Notes: generated by a model from the sequence alone, not told the origin. DNA of 41,874 nucleotides from Parastagonospora avenae f. sp. tritici 18332-5 (GCA_022559985.1 JAFJTR010000144.1:1-41874), one strand, 5' to 3'; counted from the stretch's first letter, positions 1 through 14,100 are shown. Program-made: numbers and translations.

Positions 1-80
<80 letters not shown>
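1..80. other. 80-base poly-G run at contig start
   Basis: Positions 1-80 are uninterrupted G. No telomere-type repeat (TTAGGG/CCCTAA) is present next to it. A homopolymer of this length at the first base of a window is most simply a sequencing or assembly artefact at a contig end. Confidence 0.8.
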
Positions 81-1176
81 CGAATAGCGCTCAAAGGCAG
101 GGTAGCAGTGAGGGAGATGGGCGTATTAATCGAGTGCGACGAGTGCGACGAGTGGGAACGAGCATGCAGCCATCGTCGGCAGGCTGAGACGTGGAGTAGA
201 GAAGGTTGGTGTCGTTCTCCCCCCGAAGCTCGCTGGCCGTTGTTTCCTGTTGTAACGGGATCGGCAGGGAAATCTCCGGGCGTCTTGGCAGCAAGCCTCA
301 ACTCCAATCCGTCATCGCGTACCTGACGTTTGACACCTCAGCCCCAGCTGAGCCCTCGCCTCACTCACACCACACTGACGGCTATTTGCTTATTTGAGCT
401 GTGGCTGAGACTTAGCTACTTCGATGATTATGACTATGACTCTCATGGCATTCCTGTCCCTAGTACCGATCGCGTCTGTCCTCTGTGATGCTCCCAGGCA
501 CCGCGTCGTCATCGATCATCGCGTCTAGCTTGCGCTTAGATTGGGCACCTTAACTGACTCCAGGTGCAATGTATTCCCAGCAGAGTCTAGACGACGACAT
601 GACTATGTTCTTCAATGTCACCCTCCCAGTCATATGGCCTCTAGACTTTTTCACTGCGGCCCTTCTTTGACACCATTTTCATTGCCTGTCTGAAACATGG
701 TCTCCCTTTGTATGCACACTGTGCTATCTGATACTGGTGAAGGTGGGAAGAGAATGCGAGAATGCGCTCACAATGGCGCACCCCTTCCATTCCGATCGAC
801 CGCGAAAGGCATCGCAGTCGCCAAGCTTCTGCAAACCTTCTCTACCTGGTAAAAGCCGTTCTCGCTACCGCTATTTTCCGCATTCTGGACGAGTAATCTA
901 CGCAAGGTTGCTATCGACCGTCACGCTCCACGCGAAACAGTTCCGGCCTGATCACTCTACTCCGAATCAGTACTCCTAGTCCCTCTGCAAGGCACACACT
1001 GTACATATCCGCAATCCTGATGGCTGGCTCACGGGCCGTCCGCGTCCCACTTTGTTCACTGGCTCTTATAGAGGTACAATCAGCGAATTGCGGCTTGCCA
1101 TCAGTCCTACCAGCGCCTCTCAGCACCACGGGGGACATTAGATCAGAGCATCTCTCATTCACTCGAGTGCTCGATC
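81..1176. other. Intergenic, upstream of the mucin-like gene
   Basis: Only short overlapping reading frames without recognisable motifs are seen. The last few hundred bases should hold the promoter of the gene starting at 1177. I could not identify a convincing TATA box. Confidence 0.5.
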
Positions 1177-4100
1177 ATGTCATTCACTCGATTTTCCAAG
1201 GCTTCGGCCGTCGTTCTCTCCTTGTGTACACTTTCGGACGCGTGGGCATTGTACCATAAAATTGATACCAAGGGCGCAAAGACCGAAGATGCTTCAATCG
1301 AATTGCGCCGCCATGAGGCCCAAGTCCTTAATGAAAAACGGCAGACGACAGAACTTTTCTGTCCCAACGATCGCTACGAACAGTTTCTCAACAACAACCC
1401 GGACCCAAGTGTCCAAACCTTTTGCAACGAGTGGCTAGGCTTGGCTCCGGCTACCACTGTGATCGAATATGTTCCCACAATGTCAGTTCATGCAACCTGC
1501 GGCTTGCGTTCCATGCTCACCCTCTAGTACGGTCACGACGAGCGACTCAATCACCACTACTACCACCTCCGTCACCCGCCTAATATCTACCGAAACAGTT
1601 ACCCGTACAGCTACCAAAACGCTGGCGCCAGTCAAGGCTCGAGCTGCTAACATCGCCGCCGTTGCCGAAGACATGTTCAATGCAGTTGTTAGCAGCGGAG
1701 TCCCCGCAAGCGCTGTGCCGACCGATGACAATGCGCAACGCTCTCAAGCTGCTTCTGGCTTGGCGAACGCATGTTCCTGCAAACTCGTTGACCCTACATC
1801 AACTGTAACGGAATCATACGCGTTACCTCCGGCTGTAAGTTTTGAATTTTATCATCCAGAGAGCCCACACTGACATGACAGTACACTACTGTTGGCTACC
1901 GCGTCATCGTCGTGTCGGCAACGACAGAGACGAGGAAATTCACCGTCATGACAACCGTCACTGAGACCCCCGGAACGAGCGCAACATCATCGTCAACTTT
2001 TTCTGCCGAGACTGCTGTTCTCCCAATACAGACGACTGAGCCCAGTGACGTTGCTGTACCCACGCCAGGCGGACCAGCTTCGAACTCATCTGGGACCGTT
2101 GTCGGGGCTATTCCATTCACGTGCCCAGAAGCTGCCAACACACAGGTTGATCAGGTCGTGGGAGGTTTCAAACTCGACTACTTGGTTTATTGCAACACTG
2201 AAATCATATCTGAGGATCGCATTGGCAAGCCAATCGATACTGACAGCGAGACGACCTGCGCAGCGCAATGTTCGGCCCTCAACGCTCAAGCTGGTCAGGG
2301 AGCTTGTCAGGCGGCAGCTTGGACACCCTACACAGATGGACGTGCTGGTGGAAGCTGCGTACTGAGTGGTAAAGATACCCAGTACGCAACTAAGCCAGGT
2401 TCGGTGACTGTTGTCAACACGGGAATATCTTCCAATGGTGACTGTGCCGCGCTAGATGCCGCCAATGCGAACAGGACGATCGATACATCTGCACTAGCTG
2501 CTTCGATCACGCAAGGTGTCTCCGTCTCTACGCCAGGACTCGTTACCCAAACTAATGGTGGCGGAGTCTTCGAGACCTATGTCTCAGCCAACTCTACTGA
2601 TGCTGGTGGAACTGTCCATTGGAGTTGGTACGCCGTTTCTGCCTCGTCTAGTTTCTGGGAGGCGGTTTATGCCACTTCTTGGTCGTGTACGCGCACCGTT
2701 GTTCAGACTATCGTGCAACAGGCTCCAACAGCTGTACCAGTCACCATTGCAACATCGTATGTCACCACCATCATCAACGGCGCTACCACTACAATTATCT
2801 CTGGTACTTCCACCCGGATTATCTCCAACGGCGGAGGTTTATTTGGACCAGGCACTAGCTTCGTGCCTGCCACTACCACCAGCGGCAATGGCGAAATAAC
2901 CACTTTCTTTTCCACCGCTACGGCTACATCAACTGGAAGCGCAGGCCTCATTCCGCCAACAACCGGCGCAGTTGCTACGCCGAGTCTGCCTGGGCCTAGC
3001 GGAGGTGTCTACACCAACAGCTCCAGCGTCATCGCCGTGTCCGGATCGACTGCTACAATCATCTCAAGCGGAAGTGAGGGAATTATTCCGTCATCGCCAG
3101 GCGTGCCCGAAGTAGTGGTGAGTACGACAACGACGACGATTACCCTCGGCTACAACTCTTCAATATCCGGTGCGACTTCGACATATACCTCCACTGGAGG
3201 CAACGGCGCCATCCCTCCGGCTTCCGTCTCATTGGAAAGCACTGAGATCGTATCAGCGGGCTCCACAGTAATTGTGATTTCTGGTTCCACGGCGACAACC
3301 ATCAGTGGTAGCGGTATCGGAGAGATCCCTCCTGCCTCCACTCCACGCGTCTCCATAGTCACTGTTGTCGAGACAGTTTCTTTGGGTAGTGCAAACCTCA
3401 CAATTGCCAGCAGCACGGCTATGGCAACTTCAACCGGTGGACAGGGCATGGTTCCCCCTTCATCGACTCCCAGTGGACCCATTTCCATCATTGAAACCGT
3501 GTCATTTGGCAGTGCAAACTTCACTATTGGCAGCAGCACTATCATTGCCAACTCAACTGGTGGAGAGGGCATCATTCCTTCTGCTACTCCAAGTCCGAGC
3601 GCCCCTGTAACTATCATTGAAACGGTCTCCCTTGGCAGTGCCGACTTCACTATCGGTAGCAGCACAATCACGGCAAACTCCACCGGTGGAGAGGGTATTA
3701 TCCCTCCGACTCCAAGTCCAAGCGCTCCTGTAACTATTGTCGAAACCGTGTCGTTTGGCAGCGCAAACTTCACTATTGGCAGTAGCACTATCACTGCAAA
3801 CTCAACTGGTGGGAATGGCATTATTCCTCCTCCAACCCCAAGTCCCAGCGTTCCTGTTACCATCGTTGAAACGGTCTCGTTTGGCAGCGCCAATTTTACT
3901 ATTGGCAGCAGCACCATCACGGCAAATTCCACTGGTGGAGAGGGAATTATTCCTCCTCGATCATCGACCGGCTCTATCGCGACAAACTCGGACAACCCAC
4001 GGATCCCCTTCCCGCTCGCTAGTTCGTCGGCACCACCGCCTGGGGCATCTACAACGACAACTACTACTACGTTGTCAGGATCTGTGCCGCCTCCGTCTTC

Positions 4101-7100
4101 AAACGTCTCCAGTAACGCTCTCCCTACCCAGACTCCGGGCCTGAACATCACAGTGAGCACCTCTTCGGGCATTGAGATCATTTCTATCGGAGGTTCGACT
4201 GCGCTCAGCACCTCTACCGGCGCATCTGGCGCCATCCCACCACCAAGCTCAGATTCTGGTCTGTTCCCTAACATGACTGTTTCCTCGGGTACTGGAATCT
4301 TCTCCACGACTGGTTCGACTTCCAAACTGACTTCGACTGGAGCATCAGGCCTGATCCCTCCTGCGTCGGCAAATGCGACTACCAGCACCCCGACTAGTGC
4401 TACGTCTACACCTGTGATCGAGATCTCGTCCACGGGTGAGATAGTTCAAATCACAATCTCGGGAAGCACATACACTTCCTCAGCTACTGGAAGTAACGGT
4501 ATCACCACGCCTTCAGCCAACTCTACCGGTCCGGTCGCTTCAGTCTCGACCGGTTCTACAGGCACTAACTCGGACGTGCCACGCAGCCCCTTCCCTCTCA
4601 CGAGCTCGTCGACGCCATTGGGTAGCGCCACCACACCAGGCCCATCTTCCAACGCTACTACTCCCGTGGGTACCATCAGCTCTGCCGTGCCGCCTTCCAA
4701 TTCGACTCTTGTGTTGGTCTCGAGTTCTTTCAGTTTGACAGTACCTGCGTCCACCCCCATCGCAAACATCACATCAAGCCTGGGATCTACTGGCACCAAC
4801 TCTGATGCGCCACGTTCGCCGTTCCCTCTTACTAGCTCATCAACTCCAGTCGGAAGTACAAGCTCGGCTGTTCCATCTGCCAACTCGACTACCTCAGTTG
4901 GCACTGTCAGTAGCCCTGCGCCATCACTGAACTCAACCACTTTTATTGGCAGCGTTAGCACGCCTGCACCGTCGCTGAACTCAGCCACTTCGATTGGCAG
5001 TGTCAGCACACCTGCACCATCGCTAAACTCTACTATCATGGTCAGTTCAAGCACGATCACTCTGACTGTGCCCCCATCCACGCCTAGTGTCAACGTCTCC
5101 AGCAGCCTTGGGTCGACGGGCACCAACTCCGACGAGCCGCGATCACCGTTCCCCCTCACGAGTTCGACGCCTCTGCCAAGTAGCAGTTCAATCGTTCCAT
5201 CTTCAAATGTCTCTGCGACCATCCCATCAAGTCGCTTCTCAAGTTCGAGCGCGAACATCACTGTTCCATTGACCTCCGTTCTGGCCGTCTCGACAGTCAG
5301 CGCTTCGGTTACACCTTCATTCAACTCTTCGCTCACGGTCCCTCCGAGCATGACCCCTAGCTCCAGTGCCAACATCACGACGTCCTTGGTCTCGACTGGA
5401 ACGAACTCTGATGCACCTCGCTCGCCGTTCCCGATCCCGACGCCAAGTTCCAGTCTCAATGTCTCAAGCTCGATTCCTCCGTCATCAGCCAACTCGACTG
5501 TGCCATCGTCGTTCACTGTTCCTCACAGTATGACCCCGAGCTCCAGTGATAATATTACTACATCCTTGGCCTCGACTGGAACAAACTCTGATGCGCCTCG
5601 CTCGCCGTTCCCCATCCCAACGCCAAGCTCAAGCTTCAACGTTTCGAGTGCGATACCTCCGGCGTCGGCCAATTCGACTGTACCATCGTCGCTGCTCACT
5701 GTCCCTCCCAGCATGACTCCAAGCCCCAGTGCTAATATTACTACATCCTTGGGCTCGACTGGAACCAACTCTGATGCGCCTCGCTCGCCGTTCCCGATTC
5801 CAACGCCAAGTTCAAGCTTCAACGTTTCGAGCGCAATTCCTCCAGCATCGGCCAATTCCACTGTACCAGCGAGCTCGACACCTCAGTCTGGAATTTTCAC
5901 GCAGATGACTTCCTCCGCAAGCGTACCCTACCCATCTAGCAACACCACCTCAAGCTCGCCAGTGACGCAGACGGTTGTTATCCCACCAACTGGCGGCAAC
6001 TTTACGGTATCTTCAGGCACAGCCATTTCGGTCACTATCCCGAGCAATTCTGCAAATTTCACGATTCCCTTGACTATCCCTGTGGCCAATATAACGTCAA
6101 GCGTGCCGTCTTTGACACCCACTGCTTCAACGAACATTACACACACACCACCGTTCCCGACAGGCTATAACTCGTCATCCGTTCCTTCTGCAAGCCGGAC
6201 GCCTTCGTTCAATAGCACGCTTCCGCCTGCATCAATTTGTCCTACCGTCGCTGTCACTGTCACAGTTAATGAAGTCCAACTCGCCACTAATGTCCAGTAC
6301 GTCACCACCACAGTTGTTTCGACCGTTGTCGCACCTATGACAGTTGTTTCTACTGTTACTGCACCTGTCACAGTCGTTTCAATTGTCACTGCGCCCGTTA
6401 CGGTAGTATCCACCGTAAATGCACCCACGACAGTGATTTCCACCGTTACTGCACCCACGACGGTTATTTCGACCGTTACTGCAGCCTTCGTTCCGGAGAC
6501 TCTGGCTGATGCCCTCTCCTTCGGTTCTGCCGTTACTGTATCATCTGCCTCCTCTGCAGCCTTCACCCCTGCAACTCTCGCAGACGCCCTCTCCTTCGCT
6601 CCGGAATCCACCGCCTCGCAATCAACCAAGGCCACTCCTGATGGCACCGACTTCAGCTACAGCGCCTCCATCCCCGACGTGTCTTCAACCCCAGACGGTT
6701 CCCGCGAATCCGTATACCGCCCACGTAACTCCCGCGCATCCCCCTACCAGCGCGACGCCGCGTGCAGCCTAACCAGCAACATCGTGCGCAACCCCGACTT
6801 CGCCCAGAGTTCCGACGGCAGCGTAACAGGCTGGGAAACCGACTCCAACGACCCCAACATCACGCTCGACAGCGCCTCTGCCCCGGATGGCAAAGGCACC
6901 ATCGCACAATTCAAGTCCGCAGCCGCTGGCCGCGAACTGCTCGTCACACAGGCTGTCACACTCTGCCCCGGCAAGAAATACCAGTTCAGCGTCAGCACGC
7001 AACAGGCGAAGAAACTCGCGTCTTGCCGCGTGACGTGCGCGCTGGTATATGCGGACGGCACGCGCGCGCAGGTCCTCAGCGTCGAGCCTGAGGAGGCGTG

Positions 7101-7260
7101 GGCGCCGAGTAGCGCGACCTTCACTGCTGGAAAGCAGGCCGAGGCGGATCTAGAGGTGGCGGCGAAGTGTGAGGGATTCCAGGGTATTCCTGTCAGCGCA
7201 CAGGGCGATGAGGGGTGGATGAGGGTGGAGGTGCAGAAGGTCAGTCTTGTTAGGGAGTAG
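1177..7260 (+). CDS. Secreted mucin-like, Ser/Thr-rich repeat protein with C-terminal lectin/CBM-like domain
   Basis: Three exons: 1177-1481, 1528-1834 and 1882-7260, giving 1996 residues. Intron 1 (46 nt) has donor GTCAGT; intron 2 (47 nt) has donor GTAAGT and a CTGAC branch site. The N-terminus is a plausible signal peptide with a hydrophobic stretch at residues 8-22. A Cys-containing N-terminal region follows. A Cys-rich segment at about residues 283-390 could be PAN/apple-like. Then come more than 1200 residues of Ser/Thr/Pro-rich repeats with many N-x-S/T sites, and a T-V-rich block at about 1661-1740. From about residue 1832 (CSLTSNIVRNPDF) a beta-rich domain resembles CBM_4_9/Cenc-type carbohydrate-binding modules. 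The C-terminus (VSLVRE) lacks a hydrophobic GPI-type tail, so the product is probably secreted or trapped in the wall. A cell-surface or matrix role is inferred. Long antisense frames inside it are composition shadows. Confidence 0.85.
3361..3960 (+). repeat. Tandem 41-42-residue repeats in the mucin-like gene
   Basis: About five copies of a 41-42 codon unit. Each carries GSANFTIGSST, then STGGEGIIP, then a Ser/Pro linker and VTIVETVSFG. Copies differ at scattered positions, so this is an older array that has diverged. Confidence 0.9.
5338..5876 (+). repeat. Tandem ~60-residue repeats in the mucin-like gene
   Basis: Three near-identical units of about 60 codons, each with PSMTPS, then STGTNSDAPRSPFPIPTPSS, then SANSTVP. 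The STGTNSD-PRSPFP core also occurs near 4555, 4789 and 5113, with a weaker copy near 3973. Confidence 0.9.
6298..6486 (+). repeat. Tandem ~10-residue T/V repeats in the mucin-like gene
   Basis: Six or more copies of a unit close to APVTVVSTVT, about 30 bp each. They are followed by a separate pair containing LADALSF, near 6504 and 6578. Confidence 0.85.
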
Positions 7261-9548
7261 GTACTTCTCAAGAGGAGTTCGGAGAGGAGGAGGAGAATCA
7301 TAGACGTGGATATGAGTGAGTGAGGTATGATGCAACGAGAATGAAACATGCGGCGTTGGAGTGCTTTGGCCTTTAGTATTTTCACTTTCGAGGTATGATT
7401 TAGCTGGGAGCAGTTTCTTTTTGAGGTTGAGAAAGTGAAGCTTTAGAGTTGTTTTCTTGAATACATGATTTTTGGGTCGTTTTCAGATGACTTGATTGGA
7501 TGCTGTGGGTAAGGATATTTCGGGTTGATGCATGCGCTTCTGAGTGTCTGATGTTCTTGCGTAGTTGTGTCACTTGTGTATGCGCCTATGGAGTACTGAT
7601 AAGGATTCCAATACTGACGTCAGCGTATGTAGGGGTAGCATGACACGATTGATACAACCAATACAGACGCGAGCGTAGGGGAAGTGATATGTTGTTCTTT
7701 CTGGAGCGAAAATGAGATACTAGGTCGTGTTTACTTGCTGATTTGGAAGTGCTTTTGTTCGAGGTGTGACTCTTTGAAGCTTTGATGGACATGATTGTAA
7801 GACCTCAGGGCGATTATTGCGGCATGGCTATTCGAAGCTTCCATAAAGCTACATCATCAGTTCTGTAGTGAGATGTATGACCAATGCGATATTCATTTGG
7901 GTAGGACAACGTGGGGGTGTGGAGATTGTAGTAGTACGACGGAGTGTGAGATACTATAGGAGAGAATCGACAATTGATGTGTAGTGAGATGTATTATCAA
8001 TGCTCGCGATTGCTAGAGCATGATATGGCGTGGGAGTAGTCTTCCCTTCCCAAAGAGCTTTGTTTGATGCCATAAATCGGTATATCAGCATTGTTGACGA
8101 CCGATATGTGATGGCACGCTTCAACCGCCGTCGAAGGACAAGCTCCCTCACATGACAAGGTCCTGCATAGGGACAGCAATAGTTCGCATGACCCCACTCA
8201 GTGTGTGAGTGCTGGCATCAAAGTGAGGTGGTCATTTGATGCCTGTTCCCATGTACAATGAACAGGTTTGGCGGCCCCACATCCGATTTAAGCGTGTTGC
8301 TAAGCGCGCGAGCAGACGCATGAAAGTATTGTTTCTCGAAGTTCACCCCACGTTCTGGGGACTACGCCGCATGCTGGCATCAGGCGGGGAGACCCGTTCG
8401 ACGAACAGAGAGGTCGTGTCAGGAACATCCCTGAAAAGGGAACCGAGACGAGCCGCCGGGTAGGCAGATCGGGGGCGTGTGCACGAAGCTGGCCTGCCAA
8501 ACGTCATCTCCTCTCACCAACGACCATTAGTACAAAGTTTAAAGCGGAAACATGCACAATAACATTCACGAGAATTGTGAAAATACCATTAGCGCTGTAA
8601 GTCTTCGCGGATTTCCGTCTTCGGTTTGTTGGGCGTAGTGGGCGGCTTGAGATCGAGAAGACAGGGCATTTATTCGCTTTGATTGGTCGGCGATTTGTCG
8701 CATGTCGTACCACCATCAACGTCTTACAACGTCTGCGATTGTTCGACAGCATATGAGACGACAATTACAGCAATCCTTGTCGCCCTGTGTGTTGCATGAT
8801 GAGCAAATTTGCCAGAAGCGCCGAAGTTGCTGCATTCTACATGCTGCGCGGGGTACACGAGGGAGATGAACTGGCGCTGGAGGAATGTCGTTTGTTGAGC
8901 CACGAAGGAGGAACGCCTTACATTGCTTGCTGAGAGCTGCGCTATTGGTGCGGGTGATGTCCTGCACCCGTGCCGTCTGCAAATAATCTGCGGGAGCGCT
9001 ATGGAAAAGCAAGATCGACCAAATGGGGTAAGACTACCATGCGTGAAGCTTCAAGCTGCAACATTGATAAACTCAATTGGCAGCCGGGTGGCTGTACGCG
9101 CAAACGTGCAGGATAAACATAGTCGCGTTGCCAGGATCGAACAAGATGAAAAGGAACGAAACGATCTGCCCAGTCGAGCTGGAAGTACCGTCTCGTCCTC
9201 TGATTGGTCTGGTGGGCGCCATACAAGTGTCCCAGATATGCACACACACGCTTGCTGCTACCCAATAAATCCACATTGCAGCTTGTTTGTGGAAGCTTAG
9301 TTGCCGTGTTCACTGGGTTGAATTCCTTTCGCTGTCAGTCAGATGGCACGTCGAGCAGCCTCATTGGCTTCTCGATGCACAGAGGTGTTCGACTCCATGT
9401 GGCCATCTCTTCCGGTACCTCAATTGAGCGTGATACACCGGCGTTAACTTCGTCCTAGGTAGCTAGCGCTTAAACTATTCGCCTTGACAGGGTATTGCTC
9501 GCGGGTAGTCAAAAGCCTGCGCAGACCCATACCCTCATTGACCCTCTC
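7261..9548. other. Intergenic; no gene recognised
   Basis: All reading frames are short and overlap on both strands. None shows a domain or a consistent splice chain. No RNA gene was found by eye. Confidence 0.5.
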
Positions 9549-9890
9549 TTATGAACCACGCAACTCCACGGAGTCCGGACAAATGTACAACAACATTGTA
9601 CCATTTATGAAGTTGCAAGTCAGCTTTCGAGGATTTCGAATCCGGAGGGCCATGGCTTGAGTGTTGTCCGACGACGTCCTGCGGAAAGCGATCGGCCGCT
9701 TTCCAGGCCACTCAGCGCTCGCCACGTAATCAAGGTCAATCCAACTTGTCTGAGGGCCCGCAACGGTAATTCTTGTCCTCGGACCAGCTATTCCATAGCA
9801 TTGCCCACACACTACCTCAAAAGACAGTGCCAGGAAGAGACGAAATAGCAGACATGCCGCGTACGAAACGATCCGAGCGAAAGAGGCCAT
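9549..9890 (-). CDS. Possible small secreted protein, weakly supported
   Basis: An ATG at 9888-9890 (minus) opens 113 residues. Residues 1-28 are strongly hydrophobic (MASFARIVSYAACLLFRLFL) and could be a signal peptide or membrane anchor. The remainder has a few cysteines and no family I recognise. The frame also extends upstream to 9998. Support is only the hydrophobic N-terminus in an otherwise gene-poor stretch, so it may be chance. Confidence 0.2.
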   Translation of the reverse strand: MASFARIVSYAACLLFRLFLALSFEVVCGQCYGIAGPRTRITVAGPQTSWIDLDYVASAEWPGKRPIAFRRTSSDNTQAMALRIRNPRKLTCNFINGTMLLYICPDSVELRGS

Positions 9891-10809
9891 GGAAGCAATG
9901 GCATGGGAACACAACGTAAGGAGAGCGTGAAGGACATTCGGGATCAGGAACGCAGCAGGTATAGACGGCTTGTCAATACAATGCCAACGAGGCTCCATCC
10001 ATCAGTCCCAATAACCTGGTCTCGGATACAGACGCGAACGAGAGCATCGTACCGTGGTTGCCAAATACAGCACATAGCGTGGCCCGAGCCATTTTACCAT
10101 GAAGTGGATCGGATACGCACATACATCACATAGCCGATGGCGATGAGAACGTGGAGGACATGGTGGAGCGGTCGAAGCATGGCTGTTGACACTTTTACGG
10201 GAGGGTGCCGCGGAACGGCGGCGGCTTCGGGTGTTGCCGAATGGGCTAACGATATCAGCACTAGCTTGATCACGTGCCCTAGGAGCAAGGAAATTACCCC
10301 ACCACGCACATCTTCGACCACAACAACACCTCAGCTTCGTTCAGCTTCACACTTCGGTCGCATCCCTTCGCCTTTAAGAAGTGCCAGAAAGATTTGATCA
10401 TGAAATGATCTAAGAAGGCGACGGAAGAGGTGCAGTGTCCACCCTCTCGGGCCGTGCGCAAACAATTTTCAAGCTATTTGTGGCTACGCGACAATCACGG
10501 ATTGGACGGCTTCAGCCCCCATCTCACAGCACAGCGGCTACCGTCACCACCGTCAACCAAAGGACCAATCATGAATGGTAAATATGTTCATTGCGTCGTT
10601 AAAGCTCAAGGATCGAATCAAAGAAACCAAACGACTGTAAGAAGTAACGCCCGGCCTCGATCGCTCCGACATTTGTCGCTCACTACCCGTCCCCCTTGTG
10701 TCAGTCCAGAATTCGATTGACAAAATGGATGGACTCAATCTGATCGAAGACCTTGAAACGTTATACATGAAACGGAAACCCAGACGCCTGCGCCATTACC
10801 ATGATGATC
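9891..10809. other. Intergenic; no gene recognised
   Basis: Short frames only. A hydrophobic minus-strand frame at 10094-10321 begins with GTG rather than ATG and has no supporting splice sites. Confidence 0.45.
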
Positions 10810-11148
10810 TCAATGGCCAATTGCTTGCAGTCGTCGCTGACGCTCACAACTCAGCTCGTAAATCTCGCAGTCCAAGTTTCGGATAATCTCCATCGCCTTG
10901 TCAATCGAAGCGCGGAACTTGGCTCCTTCGCGCTGCCACCGACCAATTCGGTCGACCTCAGCCGCCCGGCGGCGCATCTTCGTATCGATCTTGTCGCAGA
11001 GTTTGCACTTTGTGCCCGTGGGAACCGTCTGCATTACGAGCTTCATGCCGCATGTCTCACCCATTCGGTACTCCTTGGCGCAGTGCTGTCGGAAGTGACC
11101 CCACTTCCAGTCGCCACAGGCAAAGCGGTGCTGATCGAAGAAGCACAT
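10810..11148 (-). CDS. Small conserved-looking Cys/His protein with coiled coil
   Basis: A single exon of 112 residues, ATG at 11146-11148 and TGA at 10810-10812. The N-terminal half has cysteines and histidines at spacings suggestive of metal binding: C2, C11, H18, H22, C23, C33, and a C-K-L-C pair at residues 48-51. The C-terminal half, from about residue 55, is charged with heptad-like character, suggesting a coiled coil. It resembles short hypothetical proteins that I recall from Dothideomycete genomes starting MCFFDQ. Function is unknown. It is the only convincing gene in roughly 10 kb. The opposite-strand frame at 10801-11400 is its shadow. Confidence 0.75.
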   Translation of the reverse strand: MCFFDQHRFACGDWKWGHFRQHCAKEYRMGETCGMKLVMQTVPTGTKCKLCDKIDTKMRRRAAEVDRIGRWQREGAKFRASIDKAMEIIRNLDCEIYELSCERQRRLQAIGH

Positions 11149-14100
11149 GTTTCAAGACTTAAGAGCTGGGATGTCTGGGCCAGAACACGTCAGTGGTGTT
11201 CTTTCGATGTTTGGTCGCCAGCTATTGTTTACCAACCTTGCCTCGGAGCGCCCAAACACGGGATCGTATCGATTGGTCTGATGGTCCTTGTGCTGTTTAG
11301 GGTCAGACTAAGGGTTATATCAACGTCGTCCTGGTGGGCACATACAAGATGGTTGGATGAGGGCTGCTCTTCCGCAACAGATACCAAAGCTCGGGTGTGA
11401 AAAGGAGGACGTGGAACGTCAGAACGTTCGAAGAAGAGGTCAATGGATGGCAATGCTTGTCAATGACTGGAAGAGATGGTTGATGAAGAGTGTGAAGACT
11501 CTCTCGTCCGCGAAGCAACACCACTATTTATGCTGCGAAGGACTGTGGGTTCGGCAGCACAAAGGAATATGTCTGGCCCCGGGCTTGTTTCACGGTCGGA
11601 CGATAGATTGATGCCATGGCCTATCCTTTCCTCGACATGCCACCACCCCACTCCGTTGCATCCAACGATGTCGCCACGATCACCACATCCCTTTCACTCT
11701 GGCGCTAGAGTACTGCGGAGACGGCTGCAATGATACCCTAGATGGCGCCGGCGTCTCCAGCTGCAGAAGGCTATCACATCTGCTAGGGGATCAACGTGTC
11801 GTGGCTCTTCGAACTGCGTAATCTGCTTCCTTGGGCGCGAAAAATGCCTCACATCCCTTGTCAACTTGTCTCAGCTGGACTGGGTTCGATGTGTGCGACT
11901 TAATTTCGAGCATTTTCGGCCTTTCATTGCTCCTGAGGTTGAGCATTCGTGAAGCGAGGAGATCACGTGCCATCCAGCTCATGCCGAGCTATGGTTCGCT
12001 CCGACTAGGCGTGTGTCAAGAAGACCGACCAACGGAAGATGTGCTACCTACCATTGGACAGAAACATTGCCTCGGAACAAATGGACCGCAACGACCAATC
12101 TGGCACTGTAAATCTGAGCTTGCCCTCGTGCAAAGCCTTGCCGCTGTTCCGGAACGCATTGATTGACATTGAGTTAAGGCATGGCTTGAGCACTCATATT
12201 GGCTCGCTCGTCCTGTGTCGTTGGTTCAAAACAACCGTGGTCTTGGGCTTCCGGGCGTTGTCCGCATCACAGGTCCCACTAGTTGGTGTCTTTCTTGCCT
12301 TTTCGAGTCAAGCTAATGAATGTGTGTAGCATCAGCTTTGTTCACCGATGGGCTCCAGTGTCCAAGCCTCTACGAATTACTCACACTATCCCACTTGGCT
12401 GACACAGGGTCTGGCCACCTCTTCACCAGGCATGAAGCATCATCGGCCAGTCACCTTATCTGCTCACGCTGCAGTATCCATCGTTAGGGAAGCATGTCCG
12501 ATCATGCCATACCGCCACAAGAGTGGAGCGCTAGCTATCACCGCATGGACGTTGCATTGCACCATCGGCAAACTCCATTAGCTGATCTATGCCTCCACTC
12601 AACGGATCAATTTTCCCGCGCCTGGCCTGTTGCTGGCTTGCTAGGCCATGCATATTTACAGGCATGTGTCTGTTAGATAACAGGCTGGCGTGAAAGTTTA
12701 TGCGGAACCTAGGCCGGCATTGCATATCAACGGAATCATCTGGATCCAGAGGCACACTAGAATCGGCCAAAGTATGCCCCGTCGGAGATCCTCTGACGTG
12801 GCGAGCGCGGTTTGGTTGATCAAGGGGCAGACCACATCCCGGACATTCATCTTGCCATGGATCATGGCCTTACGAGATTCTTGTCCGCGTTGGCTCGCCT
12901 ACTTGATCCCGTAACGTCAGCATGGATTACATGTCCACGATCCGCAGAAAGGGCGTCACAAGATGACCGGGCAGAATCTGTTGAACCGCCCTCACCGGTG
13001 TATCCGCGATGACAGGCTATAGAATGCCAATGGTAACGTCTTTCGGCCAATGTGGTGGCAAGATGATGCAGCCGGCTGTCGTCAGTCATCTTGAGCAATC
13101 TGCCTTGCGTTCAGAAAAGGCAATTATTCCACATGTCCGAGCCGGCTGCTATATTGTAGATAGATTGGATTCTCGTTCTCTAATACTCAGTGCCGAGTGC
13201 TGGTGCGAGAAACATGGTGAGTCGGTCACTTCAATCGCTCATATGAGGTAGGGTGCTGTTGTTGTTGTGGCCTAGCACGGCCTTGCGTCATGCATCTGCA
13301 GCTCCCCAGCCATCATAATAAACATGGGAACTGCGACCATGCTGCGGCCATAACCAACACGTAACTTAGCCATGCCAGTAGTATCCTGACCAATTGATCT
13401 ACCGCTGATTTTACCTTTGTTTGGCGCCCATTCACATGGTATCGTTACTCTCATGGCTTGACATCGTTTTCCTGTCTAGAATTTCCGTCACAGACGCGAG
13501 GTTAAGCAGTGCGGCGGTTGCGCGAAAGGCGTGACGTTGGATTTTGCTCCAAGGCAGACCGCGCACGATTCTCGTCATGTGAGTCGCAAATGCTGCTGGG
13601 TAATGCGCGAGTACATGGGGTAGTGGAGGAACTGACAGCAAGGTCGCACGCAATTTTGATCCCGAGACGAACAAGTGCTGTGCGTTTGTGGGCCGGAACC
13701 ACGGTCGCCAGGCCTCGCTCGCTCACTGGCGGGCTTGAACAGTGAGTGGACAGGCCTGGGATGATCCTGCGGCTTTGTTCGCATTGGCGGACACGAGCTC
13801 GTGGTGGGTCACCGAAGGACCGGCTTGGGCTGTGTGCATGATTAGTATCCCCGCGCGACGAGGTAAACTGGTTGGCTGAGCGGGACGCACGATACAGGTA
13901 TACCGACAAGCAGGTGCTATTATGGCCGAATGAACAAGTCTCACGTTACATCTGCATATTGCTTGTTACTCTGAAAGCAGATGGAAGTGGCATACAGTTC
14001 CCGGATGAGTGAGATAGGTGGTACAGCGGCAGTATGGAAGTGACGGAGAAGCTGCCATGATGATGCTACATGAACCTGCCTTGCCGAGAAGGAGCAGATG